A program made the translations under genes and the position numbers. From Methanosarcinaceae archaeon (GTDB lineage: Archaea; Halobacteriota; Methanosarcinia; Methanosarcinales; Methanosarcinaceae), in NCBI GenBank assembly GCA_020055655.1, contig JAIPUR010000007.1, positions 1 through 64,000 on the forward strand: DNA of 64,000 bases. Direction: 5' to 3'. Positions 35,130-43,551 of the stretch are shown piece after piece. The number at the start of each line of letters is the position of its first letter. Position 1 is the first letter of the stretch. The notes under the pieces were generated by a model that ran no database searches, was not told the DNA's origin, and was given only the letters and a program-made list of their open reading frames with translations.

Positions 35130-35167
35130 GGATTATCTTTTTAAGTTTTGCACATGTATCGTGTTTC

Positions 35168-35434
35168 ATGGCCGAAATTAGTGAATCAGATCGTTTTGAA
35201 TGTGTGATAGTAAATATTATAGATAACCTGATCTGGAAGGGTGTTGTTGTGGAAGAGGTTGAGTCCGGAGGGCGTGTCTATTTTGGGAAAACAAAAGCAG
35301 AGGGCTTTGAATATGTTCCTGGGGATACATTATTCATAGGTATCAAGCAAATAATATCAGACCTTGAGGACCTTTCCATGGAAGTTTCACTTTACGATAC
35401 CGATGATAACAGACTTGACTGGACATTCATTTAA
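35168..35434 (+). CDS. Small hypothetical protein
   Basis: 88 residues, acidic, with alternating beta-like segments (FECVIVNIIDNLIWKGVVVEE, GGRVYFGKTKAEGF). No family is recognised. It lies 38 bases after the AAA ATPase on the same strand and may be co-transcribed with it. No signal peptide or membrane segment. Confidence 0.6.
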   Translation: MAEISESDRFECVIVNIIDNLIWKGVVVEEVESGGRVYFGKTKAEGFEYVPGDTLFIGIKQIISDLEDLSMEVSLYDTDDNRLDWTFI

Positions 35435-35495
35435 GTTCAGTTCAATTTATTTTTTCCTTATTTAAGTATGTTAAATATACATTTATTGTTAAATA

Positions 35496-36410
35496 TTATT
35501 TTTTTAGGGATATCTCAAGATCCATGAGTTCTTCAGCAATTATTGCATTTTCAAATATTTCCTTTGCTTCATCTAATATAGGTCTAGTGTCATCCGAGTA
35601 TCGTGAACTGAAGTGTGTTAGTATTAATTTAGATACATTTGCTTTTTTAGCAAGGGTGGCAGCTTCTTCTGCGGTGGAATGCATGGATTCAATAGCCCAA
35701 TCCTGCTGTTCCCTTGTCAATGTTGCTTCATGGATGAGCAGGTCTGCATTTTTACTTAAGTGAAGTATGCTCTCGCATGGCCGCGTATCGCCGGTGTAAA
35801 CAATTTTTCTTCCAGGGCGTCCTTCCCCAACTACATCCTTGGAATCAATCACTTTTCCATTAACCTCTACGGATTCTCCCTTGTGAAGCTTCGAAAACAA
35901 TGGTCCTGGGCTTGCTCCAAGTTCAATCGCTTTGTGTCGGTCGAATCTGCCGGGACGTTCATCTTCGATGACTGCATAACCAAGACTTGGTATACTATGC
36001 TCGGTTTTTACTACGTGGATAGAGTATCCGTCACGTTTGATAACATCTCCTGGCTCAAGATCGATGGCTTCAACTTCAAATTTCAGTTTGTAGTATCCAA
36101 GGGAGCTGAGTATTCTGGTAAACTCGTGTACATGGTGTGGTCCATATATTTTGAGTGGCTCAGTTCTTCCATGGAATGACATTGTCTGGATGAGTCCTGG
36201 AATTCCAAGAATATGGTCCGCATGGAAGTGTGTGATAAAAATGGATGTTAGTGCTTTCATGCCAGTCTTAGCTCGCATCATTTGTTGTTGCGTCCCTTCT
36301 CCACAATCAAAGAGTAAAAGTTCTCCTTCCCTATTGATCATTATTGCTGAAGGGTTGCGATCAGGTGTTGGCAGAGAACCGCCGGTTCCAAGAAAAGTTA
36401 CACGAAGCAT
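35496..36410 (-). CDS. rnz: Ribonuclease Z
   Basis: 304 residues, beta-lactamase-fold endonuclease that removes tRNA 3' trailers. The metal motif is FITHFHADHILGIPGL, with the opening FLGTGGSLPTPDRNP, then KIVYTGDTRPCE and ILTHFSSRY; the exosite insert is present. The ATG at 36410 begins the standard N-terminus; the in-frame TTG three codons earlier is less likely. The tRNAs nearby include both CCA-encoding and CCA-less genes. Confidence 0.94.
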   Translation of the reverse strand: MLRVTFLGTGGSLPTPDRNPSAIMINREGELLLFDCGEGTQQQMMRAKTGMKALTSIFITHFHADHILGIPGLIQTMSFHGRTEPLKIYGPHHVHEFTRILSSLGYYKLKFEVEAIDLEPGDVIKRDGYSIHVVKTEHSIPSLGYAVIEDERPGRFDRHKAIELGASPGPLFSKLHKGESVEVNGKVIDSKDVVGEGRPGRKIVYTGDTRPCESILHLSKNADLLIHEATLTREQQDWAIESMHSTAEEAATLAKKANVSKLILTHFSSRYSDDTRPILDEAKEIFENAIIAEELMDLEISLKK

Positions 36411-36650
36411 GTGTAACAATTGGTTTTTGGTTATTTATGAATTACCGCTAATTATATGAGTTCTGGATATATTTTCTACATATTGCTCGTTCCATTTTTG
36501 GTCGATGATTTCCTTGCTGAATGATTCGGGTATCACTCGAAAAGTTCATATATAATCTTATTATTAATGGTACGTCCATAGGGCATACTTCAATTCAACT
36601 ATAAAGATCATAAAAATAATTCTTTCATACTAATTACAAGAGGATATATC

Positions 36651-37022
36651 ATGAAATCTCAAGGCAGATCAAGTAGGACTTTCACCGGTGCTAAAGTGCA
36701 CTCATCACGTAGTAAAAGAAAATTCGAGCTCGCTCGTGAGCCAGCAGAACCCCATGTCCACGAGACTAAGAGGAAGAACATCACAACAAGAGGCGGAAAC
36801 AGAAAGGTAAGACTCTTACAGTGCAATGTCGTAAATGTAACTGACTCTGCAGGTAAGACTCAGGCAACAACCATCGAGAGTGTAATTGATAACACTGCAA
36901 ACGAGCATTACATCAGACGTAACATTCTTTCAAAAGGTTCAGTTATCAAGACGGCTCTTGGTGACGCAAAAGTTACAAGCCGTCCTGGTCAGGATGGCGT
37001 TGTGAACGCAGTATTGCTTTAA
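36651..37022 (+). CDS. rps8e: 30S ribosomal protein S8e
   Basis: 123 residues: [34 protein letters not shown] and [15 protein letters not shown] are characteristic of archaeal S8e. A TATA-like CATATATAAT lies near 36546, giving a leader of about 80 bases, and AAGAGGATAT precedes the ATG. An Lrp regulator and aminotransferase follow on the same strand. Confidence 0.95.
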   Translation: MKSQGRSSRTFTGAKVHSSRSKRKFELAREPAEPHVHETKRKNITTRGGNRKVRLLQCNVVNVTDSAGKTQATTIESVIDNTANEHYIRRNILSKGSVIKTALGDAKVTSRPGQDGVVNAVLL

Positions 37023-37078
37023 GCGATCTGCAATTATTTTTCTTTTATTTTTGTATATCTAATATGGGGTTGCTAGGC

Positions 37079-37570
37079 ATGGATGAAGGTACACGTCATA
37101 TATTGGAGTGTCTTGAAGAGGATGCAAGGTTAAGTCATGAAAAAATTGCAACTCTTACTGGGCTTTCTGTGGATGAAGTAAATAAACGCATAAAGGAAAT
37201 GGAAGACTCAGGTGTAATTCGAAGGTACAAGACCATAGTTGATTGGGATCTCGCAGGCGATGAGAATGTCTATGCTATTATTGAACTGAAGGTGACTCTT
37301 GAACGCAATCTGGGTTATCAGAATCTTGTGAACCGTTTATCCAAATTCCCGGAGGTTCGCTCAGCAAGGTTACTATCAGGACAATATGATCTGTCATTGA
37401 CAGTATGTGGTAAATCCATGAAAGAAGTAGCTTTCTTTGTAGCAGAGAAAATATCAACTCTTGAACAGGTGCAACATACAGCAACTCATTTTGTGTTGAA
37501 GACTTACAAAGAAGATGGTATTTTTCTTTACGAGCAGGAACATACAGGTCGCTTAGTGGTGACTCCTTAA
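37079..37570 (+). CDS. Lrp/AsnC-family transcriptional regulator
   Basis: 163 residues from MDEGTRHILECLEEDARLSHEKIA, the usual family start; the ATG at 37064 adds five unusual residues. An N-terminal HTH (about 1-55) is followed by a RAM ligand-binding domain (VYAIIELKVTLER...ARLLSGQYDLSLTVCG). It is 35 bases upstream of an aminotransferase and probably controls it in response to an amino acid, a common pairing in methanogens. Confidence 0.88.
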   Translation: MDEGTRHILECLEEDARLSHEKIATLTGLSVDEVNKRIKEMEDSGVIRRYKTIVDWDLAGDENVYAIIELKVTLERNLGYQNLVNRLSKFPEVRSARLLSGQYDLSLTVCGKSMKEVAFFVAEKISTLEQVQHTATHFVLKTYKEDGIFLYEQEHTGRLVVTP

Positions 37571-37605
37571 TTATATTTCCATAGTTTTCTTAGGGTGTAT
37601 ATGTC

Positions 37606-38781
37606 ATGAGAAACGGCTGCAATCCTTCTGATTTTATTTCTGGTGTGATTCAGAAAGTACCGCCATCTGGTATTCGTCGATATTTCGACCTTGCGTCAGA
37701 AATAGATGACGTGATATCTTTAGGTGTAGGTGAACCAGATTTTGTCACTCCATGGCACATAAGGGAGGCATGCATCCATTCTCTTGAATGTGGGGAAACT
37801 TCCTATACTTCCAATTATGGTATGATCGAACTTAGGGAAGAGCTTTCTAATTATCATTCTAGTGCCTATGGTGTATCTTATGATTCAAACTCCGAGATCC
37901 TTGTAACCTCTGGTGTAAGCGAAGGTCTGGATCTTGCTATACGTGCTATTACAAACCCTGGGGATGAGATCATTATTCCACAGCCATGCTATGTGGCATA
38001 TGTTCCTGCTGTAATGTTTTCTGGTGGCGTGCCTGTTATGGTCACTACAAAAATGGAGAATAACTTTAAATTAACTCCTGAAGAGCTCGAAGCTGCAATC
38101 ACTCCAAGGACCAAAGCAGTTCTCATGAATTATCCTAATAATCCCACTGGTGCTACCATGGGAAAAGCTGATCTTGAGGCAATTGCTGATATTGTATCCG
38201 AGCATGATATAATGGTTATCTCTGATGAGGTATATGATTGTTTGACCTATAATGGTGGTCACAGTTCTTTTTCATCACTAGATGGGATGAAAGAAAGGAC
38301 AATTCTCTTGAATGGTTTTTCAAAAGCTTATGCAATGACTGGTTTCAGGCTGGCATATGCAATGGCTCCTCCTGAAATAATCGCTGCTATGATGCTTATT
38401 CATCAATATTCTATGCTCTGTGCTCCGGTGACTGCTCAGGTCGGCGCAATTGAAGCTCTCAAGAATGGTATGCATGAAATGAAAAGTATGGTGCGTGATT
38501 ATGATCGCCGCCGTCACCTTATTGTGAGTGGCCTCAATAAAATTGGTCTCGATTGTTTTGAGCCAAAGGGTGCTTTCTATGTGTTCCCGTCTGTGTCCAA
38601 TACAGGACTTAGCTCGGAAGCATTTGCCGAGCGTCTTCTGAATGAACAAAAGGTCGTAACAATTCCTGGTAACATCTTTGGTGATGCGGGTAATGGATTT
38701 TTGCGTTGTTCCTATGCTACTTCAAGAGAAGAGATCGAAGAAGCTCTTAGTAGGATAGAGATTTTTGTAAATAAACTTTAA
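37606..38781 (+). CDS. Class I/II aminotransferase (aspartate/aromatic type)
   Basis: 391 residues, PLP-dependent fold type I. The Schiff-base lysine is in LLNGFSKAYAMTGFRLAYAM (about residue 240), with NYPNNPTGATM, VISDEVYDCLTYNGGHSSF and the C-terminal arginine in FLRCSYATS. The substrate range cannot be set from sequence; aspartate or aromatic amino acids are likely. It is coupled to the Lrp regulator upstream. Confidence 0.88.
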   Translation: MRNGCNPSDFISGVIQKVPPSGIRRYFDLASEIDDVISLGVGEPDFVTPWHIREACIHSLECGETSYTSNYGMIELREELSNYHSSAYGVSYDSNSEILVTSGVSEGLDLAIRAITNPGDEIIIPQPCYVAYVPAVMFSGGVPVMVTTKMENNFKLTPEELEAAITPRTKAVLMNYPNNPTGATMGKADLEAIADIVSEHDIMVISDEVYDCLTYNGGHSSFSSLDGMKERTILLNGFSKAYAMTGFRLAYAMAPPEIIAAMMLIHQYSMLCAPVTAQVGAIEALKNGMHEMKSMVRDYDRRRHLIVSGLNKIGLDCFEPKGAFYVFPSVSNTGLSSEAFAERLLNEQKVVTIPGNIFGDAGNGFLRCSYATSREEIEEALSRIEIFVNKL

Positions 38782-38819
38782 AATTAGGTCGGGGTAGCTA
38801 TTTGAAGGTACTTTTGTAA

Positions 38820-39194
38820 TCAACCTTCACTATTATTCTCTTTTTCTGATGGCACATATACTATTTGTCCATTGGATAGTCTATATGCAGTTCCAAGGGC
38901 TTCCCCTGTGCCGCCACCTATTTGATCTGTCATGTTCATAACCTCAATAGGTTTCCCTTCTTCTTTGATTATTATTTTCATGTCCTTTTGGCTGGGATTT
39001 TTTACAATGGTGATATCATCTGCAGGACTTAGAAGTTCAGGTAGCTGATATGACATCACAAGTGCTACAAGAAGGGCTACAGAGAACACCATAGCAATGT
39101 CGAAGAGATTAGCTACCCCTGTAAGGGGGTTATCTTCCTCTTCTCTATCGATAAGTCCGTTTCTTCTCCGCCTTCCTTGAGCTTTTCTACTCAT
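38820..39194 (-). CDS. DUF2149 membrane protein (ExbD/MotB-like partner)
   Basis: 124 residues: a basic cytoplasmic N-terminus (SRKAQGRRRRNGLIDREEEDNP), one membrane helix (NLFDIAMVFSVALLVALVMSY) with an aspartate at its start, then an external part. This is the layout of ExbD/TolR/MotB stators, where the helix aspartate carries protons or sodium ions. It overlaps the MotA/ExbB-type gene by four bases (ATGA), so the two are coupled. Confidence 0.75.
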   Translation of the reverse strand: MSRKAQGRRRRNGLIDREEEDNPLTGVANLFDIAMVFSVALLVALVMSYQLPELLSPADDITIVKNPSQKDMKIIIKEEGKPIEVMNMTDQIGGGTGEALGTAYRLSNGQIVYVPSEKENNSEG

Positions 39195-39814
39195 TTTCCT
39201 CCCTCAAGTGTGTCTAAAATGTAATCAATGTCAGCCATATCCTGCCAATACCATCTTTTTCGAACCTGGGTAAGTACATATCCAACAGCTCCGGCAAATA
39301 AGCCTACGACAGTGGTTGCAAAAGCAATCATCAGGTTGTCCGCAAGTTGTGCAATATTTCCAGTTGAAAGGCCAATAAGTGCAGGCCCTAGTGGGATCAA
39401 TGTCCCCATTAAACCGAACATTGGGGATATTGTGGCAATTATCCTGGTTTGTTCGAGTCTTTTTGCCATCTTTATTTCAAATTCCTGTGCCATCCACTCA
39501 ATAGATGGTATCATGTTCTTTTCAAGATGTTTTGCAGATTCTTGTGCAAAACTTGTCACCATGGAATTCTGTTTGATGTCTCTTAATGAATTTGCTGCAG
39601 CAGCATGGTTATTGATTTCGATTGATTTTCTTATGAGGTAACAACATTTTTCAAGATTTCTTATGTCTCGTTTTCTCTTTCTATGCTCTGAAAGGAATTC
39701 TCCGATAAGCATCAGTGAAAAAATAACAAGTAGTAATAGAATGATCACGACTGGGTATAGTAGTGAAGATGAAAATGTGTATAATATGTTGAATATGTAT
39801 GATGTAGCATCCAT
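39191..39814 (-). CDS. MotA/TolQ/ExbB-type ion channel protein
   Basis: 207 residues with an N-terminal membrane helix (SSLLYPVVIILLLLVIFSLML), a cytoplasmic helical section (residues 55-110) and two further helices. The proton-channel signature is MFGLMGTLIPLGPALIGLSTGNIAQLADNLMIAFATTVVG. With the DUF2149 gene it forms an ion-driven stator pair that probably energises an envelope process. No TonB- or flagellum-like gene is adjacent, so the driven process is unknown. Confidence 0.85.
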   Translation of the reverse strand: MDATSYIFNILYTFSSSLLYPVVIILLLLVIFSLMLIGEFLSEHRKRKRDIRNLEKCCYLIRKSIEINNHAAAANSLRDIKQNSMVTSFAQESAKHLEKNMIPSIEWMAQEFEIKMAKRLEQTRIIATISPMFGLMGTLIPLGPALIGLSTGNIAQLADNLMIAFATTVVGLFAGAVGYVLTQVRKRWYWQDMADIDYILDTLEGGK

Positions 39815-40270
39815 TTTTGTTTCCTCTCGTATTGTTATTTTATCTATGATGCTTTAATTTATGATTATCTTCTAATGGCACATTGTATAAATATTTCTGC
39901 GTAATTGCTTATGGGAGAAAATGTTCATTATTAGTCGCTATCAGTGTTGCAAGCCCCAAAATTCGAGAGTAAAATATTGCAATAAATTGCTTTGTAGGTC
40001 ATTTTGTAGTAAAGGAGGTAAAAAATAGAAACTTAAATGTCCATTTTATTTCTTTTCAGTGAAATAGTATGCGCTATTGTCTAAGGATGCCATACAATAA
40101 TACTGCTGCAATTATCCATATTATCTTCTTTATTGTGCTTAATCTCCAATAATTGCTATCATGGGCCTATATTATGTCTCAAGAACAGTGGAAGTTCTAG
40201 TATATAATATAATCTGGCATATTTGGGCTCAGGCTTTTGATTATAAGTGTATTCTTTGTTAAAAATGAAT
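39815..40270. other. Intergenic region without a recognised gene
   Basis: 456 AT-rich bases between the ExbB-like and AI-2E-like genes, both on the minus strand. An isolated strong Shine-Dalgarno (AAAGGAGGTAAA, 40011-40022) on the plus strand has no proper reading frame after it. On the minus strand a 28-codon open stretch ending in a hydrophobic TIKKIIWIIAAVLLYGILRQ (about 40140-40077) has no start codon and may be a remnant. Confidence 0.3.
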
Positions 40271-41299
40271 CTAGTAGTTATCAGATAGATATTCGTCATT
40301 GAACATTTTTCCCATGATTATTACGTAGGATACTAAGAGAGGTCCTATAACAATTCCAAGAAGTCCGAAAAGGTTTAGTCCGATGATCACTCCTATCAGG
40401 GATACCAGGGGGTGAATCTGTCCTACTCTTTTCTGTATGGCAGGTCTAATGAAATTATCGATAGAACTCAGCATCATTCCGCCTATAAATACTCCAGCTG
40501 CACTGCTGTAATCTTGTTGTGCAATTTGGATTATTAGTGCAGGCATCCATACTAATGTTGCACCTACAACTGGCAGGAATGAAAGGATAGCTGTAATAAA
40601 TCCCCAAAGGAATGCTCCTTTTATGTCAAGTATGAGGAAAGTTATTGTAAGCAGTGTTCCCTGGATGAGCGCGATAACTCCTGCACTTATTAGGGTAGTG
40701 TTAACTGTTGAATTAAATTTTTCAAGCAATATGTCTGTATTTTTTTCACTGAATGGAAATGCCTTTTTCAGTCCTTTAAAAAAATCAGAACCTTCGCTTA
40801 TAAAGAGATAATATATTAAAAAGTACATGATCGTAAGTTCAATAGCTCTTTGGCCTAAGCTTTGTACTGCATTTACCAGTAGTACGCTAAAGAAATTAGC
40901 CGCGTTGCCTGCAAATTGAACTATCTTTTCACGTATGTCTATATCTATGGGTAGTACTTCTACGTTCAATTGGTTTATGTATGTTGATATTGATTCTGTG
41001 TAGACTAATAGGTCATCAACATTTACTATAGCATTTTGTATCTCTAAAATGACAACTGTCATCAGTATGTATAATGGTATTAATATTACTATTATTGAAG
41101 TAAGGATGCTGATCAGGGCTGAAATTCCAGGCCTGATTTTTAATCTTGTTGTAAGTTTTCTATACATGGGCCGAAATACGGCATATAGTATGAATGCTCC
41201 AAAAAAGGCATTAAGGTATGGATAAAGTGCATAAGCAAGTGCTGCTGTAATTATTCCAAGAATAAAAAGTGCCTGATACATCTGTCCGGAATGCTTCAT
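40271..41299 (-). CDS. AI-2E/UPF0118-family membrane permease
   Basis: 342 residues with about eight membrane helices. The family pattern is seen: paired N-terminal helices (ALFILGIITAALAYALYPYLNAFF), a long extracytoplasmic helical insert (100-150), and the C-terminal GAFLWGFITAILSFLPVVGATLVW and GLLGIVIGPLLVSY. Members export small molecules or act as Na+/H+ antiporters. ATG at 41299 has GGAG 8 bases upstream; ATG at 41311 is the alternative. Confidence 0.83.
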   Translation of the reverse strand: MKHSGQMYQALFILGIITAALAYALYPYLNAFFGAFILYAVFRPMYRKLTTRLKIRPGISALISILTSIIVILIPLYILMTVVILEIQNAIVNVDDLLVYTESISTYINQLNVEVLPIDIDIREKIVQFAGNAANFFSVLLVNAVQSLGQRAIELTIMYFLIYYLFISEGSDFFKGLKKAFPFSEKNTDILLEKFNSTVNTTLISAGVIALIQGTLLTITFLILDIKGAFLWGFITAILSFLPVVGATLVWMPALIIQIAQQDYSSAAGVFIGGMMLSSIDNFIRPAIQKRVGQIHPLVSLIGVIIGLNLFGLLGIVIGPLLVSYVIIMGKMFNDEYLSDNY

Positions 41300-41409
41300 T
41301 ATTCGCTCCATTTCTTGATTATACTATATAAGTTATGCAGGGGAATGTGCATACTTGTATAGTGGTGGCTATCTCTGGCATAAATATTTTTAATTAAGGA
41401 GCCCTTAGA

Positions 41410-41859
41410 TTGATTACAGTTGGTGCATTTGCTATGATGAAGTACATTAATAAATTCCAGAAGGTTGTGATATGGTCTGTAATATGGATGATGGTACTAG
41501 TCATACTGGGTACTACTCTTGAAGTTGGGTGGATAATTGTCAGTAACCTTACTAATCCTCCTTATCTCTTGTTCGAGGTTGATAACGTTCTGGATATATT
41601 TGGCTTGTTCTTTATTATAATCATAGGGATAGAGCTTCTCGAAACAATTAAGATGATCCTGGATGAGTCGATGATGAATGTTGGAATAATCATTCTTGTA
41701 GGCCTGACTGCACTTGTGCGGAAAATATTGGTAATTGACATAAAGACAACATCTCCACTCTTCTTGGTAGGTATGGGTGTTCTCATAGTTGCTCTTGCAG
41801 CTGCTTATTATTTGGTGGTTCTTTCAGGTAATAATTTCAAGTGTTCTCTGAATGAATGA
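41410..41859 (+). CDS. PsiE-family membrane protein
   Basis: 149 residues, four membrane helices (VVIWSVIWMMVLVILGTTLEVGW, IFGLFFIIIIGIELLETI, VGIIILVGLTALVRKILVI, LFLVGMGVLIVALAAAYYLVVL). The ELLETIK turn and ALVRKILVID match the PsiE family, whose role is unclear. The start is TTG at 41410, supported by GGAG exactly 8 bases before it. The stop lies inside a tandem TGAA repeat. Confidence 0.75.
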   Translation: MITVGAFAMMKYINKFQKVVIWSVIWMMVLVILGTTLEVGWIIVSNLTNPPYLLFEVDNVLDIFGLFFIIIIGIELLETIKMILDESMMNVGIIILVGLTALVRKILVIDIKTTSPLFLVGMGVLIVALAAAYYLVVLSGNNFKCSLNE

Positions 41860-41876
41860 ATGAATGAATGAATGAA
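41849..41876. repeat. Seven tandem TGAA units across the psiE stop
   Basis: TGAA is repeated seven times without change at 41849-41876. The psiE stop (TGA, 41857-41859) is inside the second/third unit, and an ATG of each later unit can open a short downstream frame. Gain or loss of a unit shifts the frame by one base and would change the C-terminus of PsiE. Confidence 0.85.
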
Positions 41877-42077
41877 TTAGTTGATGGTGGCTTGCATTAT
41901 GGTATGTATCTATTATCAGCAATTTATATATTATTTTTAATCTATATTATGTGGTATGCTTTAAAATTTAATTCCTATGTGCTCCTCATTAGTGCTATAT
42001 GTCGCTTGATGTGGCATATTGGCTACATTCTTAACATTTCATACATTTCATACGATGTATGCGCATGTGTGACCTGA
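41868..42077 (+). CDS. Possible small membrane protein (doubtful)
   Basis: 69 codons opening within the TGAA repeat. The translation is hydrophobic (YLLSAIYILFLIYIMWYALKF, then a second stretch) and would span the membrane once or twice. No Shine-Dalgarno is present and no family is recognised. It may be translated by coupling to psiE, or be chance coding in AT-rich DNA. Confidence 0.2.
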   Translation: MNELVDGGLHYGMYLLSAIYILFLIYIMWYALKFNSYVLLISAICRLMWHIGYILNISYISYDVCACVT

Positions 42078-42248
42078 TCAAGGCTCTTAATAATATGCAC
42101 AATTAGTATGTTATGGCTTATTCATAATATTTGTGTGTTAATGAATCGCTGTGCAACAATTATGTATTTTTATGAATTTGACTTTTATTGATGATCTATG
42201 AATTCTATATAAATCATCAAATTTGCAAAGAAGGTGTCGTTGAAGGTG

Positions 42249-42439
42249 GTGTGCGATCTCATTAAAGTTAATACGATCAAAAGAAATGTTTCTTTGTGCA
42301 ATTCCTGTGGGCTGTGTGGTAGGATATGCTCTATGTGCATAGTTGTTTCAAAAAAGATGTGATTGATGACCATTCATGCATTAGCTGTTTTAAGTGCGTT
42401 CAACAGTGGCCTGTAGGTGCTCTTGATATTGATCGGTAG
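42249..42439 (+). pseudogene. Frameshifted 4Fe-4S ferredoxin-like fragment
   Basis: Two open segments in different frames together encode a dicluster ferredoxin pattern. The first ends CNSCGLCGRICSMCIVVSKK before a TGA; the second continues DVIDDHSCISCFKC and VQQWPVGALDIDR to TAG. The join is a run of six A residues (about 42349-42354); a seventh would restore one frame. The last cysteine-proline is WP, so cluster II is also damaged. No good start exists upstream. It looks like the remains of an EFR1-type or other ferredoxin-domain gene. Confidence 0.6.
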
Positions 42440-42591
42440 CTGCATGCATATATCATTATGATAATACTCAACATATTTCCAAACATACATATATTTATAT
42501 AGTTTGATATGTCAATTTTGAATTGTACTCAAAAGGTACAGAGTAAAAGGTTGGTTAAACATCGGTGGTATGATGTGGACTCATCATGGAT

Positions 42592-42687
42592 CGCTGAAGT
42601 AAAAAACGATTTGGAATGGAACGTGAACAGTTATCTCTCATATTTTCTCCCCTCAAAAACAATTTGTTCACGTTCAATCCTTCAGCG
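42592..42687. repeat. Compound inverted repeat
   Basis: Outer arms CGCTGAAG (42592-42599) and CTTCAGCG (42680-42687) and inner arms GAACGTGAACA (42619-42629) and TGTTCACGTTC (42665-42675) are perfect complements. The left side has 19 unpaired bases between arms and the right only 4. The loop is 35 bases and pyrimidine-rich. It could be a structured RNA or a relic of a mobile element; no transposase or target duplication was seen. Confidence 0.5.
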
Positions 42688-42773
42688 TTTCATTGATAAT
42701 ATTTTTGTTTTATTTTTTCACGTGTACTTACTTATATGGTGTATAAGTCTCATAATAAAAAATGAGGTTCATT

Positions 42774-42995
42774 ATGTATTGTCAACAATGCAATGCCTAT
42801 AATCCCAGTCATGTAGCACATTGTCGCAATTGTGGTATTTACCTTGTAGGTACTAAGTATGCAGGTTTTTGGAGGAGATTTGTTGCTGGAAGCTTTGATC
42901 TTGTTATAGTTTATGTTGCATGTGGGTTCCTGGCATTGTTCATTGGTGCTTTTTTAGGGTTGATATCCGGCTCCATTCTATATTATGTGATGTAA
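42774..42995 (+). CDS. Truncated zinc-ribbon RDD-family membrane protein
   Basis: 73 residues from MYCQQCNAYNPSHVAHCRNCG, a zinc ribbon (CxxC...CxxC). It is followed by the first helix of an RDD domain: YAGFWRRFVAGSFDLVIVYVACGFLALFIGAFLGLISG. RDD proteins normally continue through two or more further helices; this one stops after the first. GAGGT precedes ATG 42774. It is probably a decayed gene, in line with the fragments around it, though a short functional form cannot be ruled out. Confidence 0.55.
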   Translation: MYCQQCNAYNPSHVAHCRNCGIYLVGTKYAGFWRRFVAGSFDLVIVYVACGFLALFIGAFLGLISGSILYYVM

Positions 42996-43062
42996 GCTTC
43001 TCTGAATCATCTATATGAATAATGATCTCAATAGGTTTCCAGGATACTATTTACTTTCTAAA

Positions 43063-43437
43063 CTATTGTCCTAATAGTTCTTTGTCAAAATTCTCGACAA
43101 GCGTATTCATTTTTGCATACCAGTTATCAATGGTATTTTTTATCATTTGTTTTACTTTTTCGGGTTCAATGGCAACGTATTCATAATAGTAGCCGCCTAT
43201 GTCTATAGATTTTGTTTCTCTATATACTAGTCCGGCAGATATCAGATTTTGGAGCGAGCGATATGCTGTGCTTCTTTCCCTACTAAGCATTTCTCCAAGT
43301 TGCTCGGCAGTCATGGGCCCAGCTTCAAGGAGTGATTTGTATGTATTAATGTCCAGCTCTTTCAAGCCAAGTACACACTTTGCCATATCTTCACATTTAC
43401 AATCTGCTCTTAACATTTCCGGAATTGAACTTGCCAT
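43063..43437 (-). CDS. HTH transcriptional regulator (TrmB-like winged helix)
   Basis: 124 residues. A cysteine-containing N-terminus (LRADCKCEDMAKCVLGL) precedes a winged helix: ELDINTYKSLLEAGPMTAEQLGEML and RERSTAYRSLQNLISAGLVYRE, then a C-terminal helix for dimerisation. The CKC...C cluster could bind a metal or sense redox. The palindrome at 43482-43498, 45 bases upstream, lies between this gene and the divergent gene at 43552 and is the likely operator. Confidence 0.78.
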   Translation of the reverse strand: MASSIPEMLRADCKCEDMAKCVLGLKELDINTYKSLLEAGPMTAEQLGEMLSRERSTAYRSLQNLISAGLVYRETKSIDIGGYYYEYVAIEPEKVKQMIKNTIDNWYAKMNTLVENFDKELLGQ

Positions 43438-43481
43438 TATGTATCCTCATGTTGGTATATAATATACTCGAATTCACGCAA

Positions 43482-43498
43482 TTGTATACTCTATACAA
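43482..43498. promoter_or_regulatory. Perfect 7-bp-arm palindrome between divergent genes
   Basis: TTGTATA-CTC-TATACAA forms a perfect 17-base palindrome between the regulator at 43063 and the ArcS-like gene at 43552. It lies about 23 bases before the plus-strand TATA-like TTATATATAT (43521-43530) and about 45 bases before the minus-strand start. It is well placed to control both genes. Confidence 0.6.
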
Positions 43499-43551
43499 AA
43501 CCGTTTAGAGATTGCGTCAATTATATATATAGTTTGCCAGAATTTTCCAGC

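Noticed and set aside
40011-40083. Strong Shine-Dalgarno (AAAGGAGGTAAA) suggesting a small gene
   Set aside because: The nearest ATG (40038) is too far and opens only 15 codons.
42509-42802. 97-codon plus-strand frame
   Set aside because: It covers the inverted repeat, has no Shine-Dalgarno and overlaps the better supported zinc-ribbon RDD frame.
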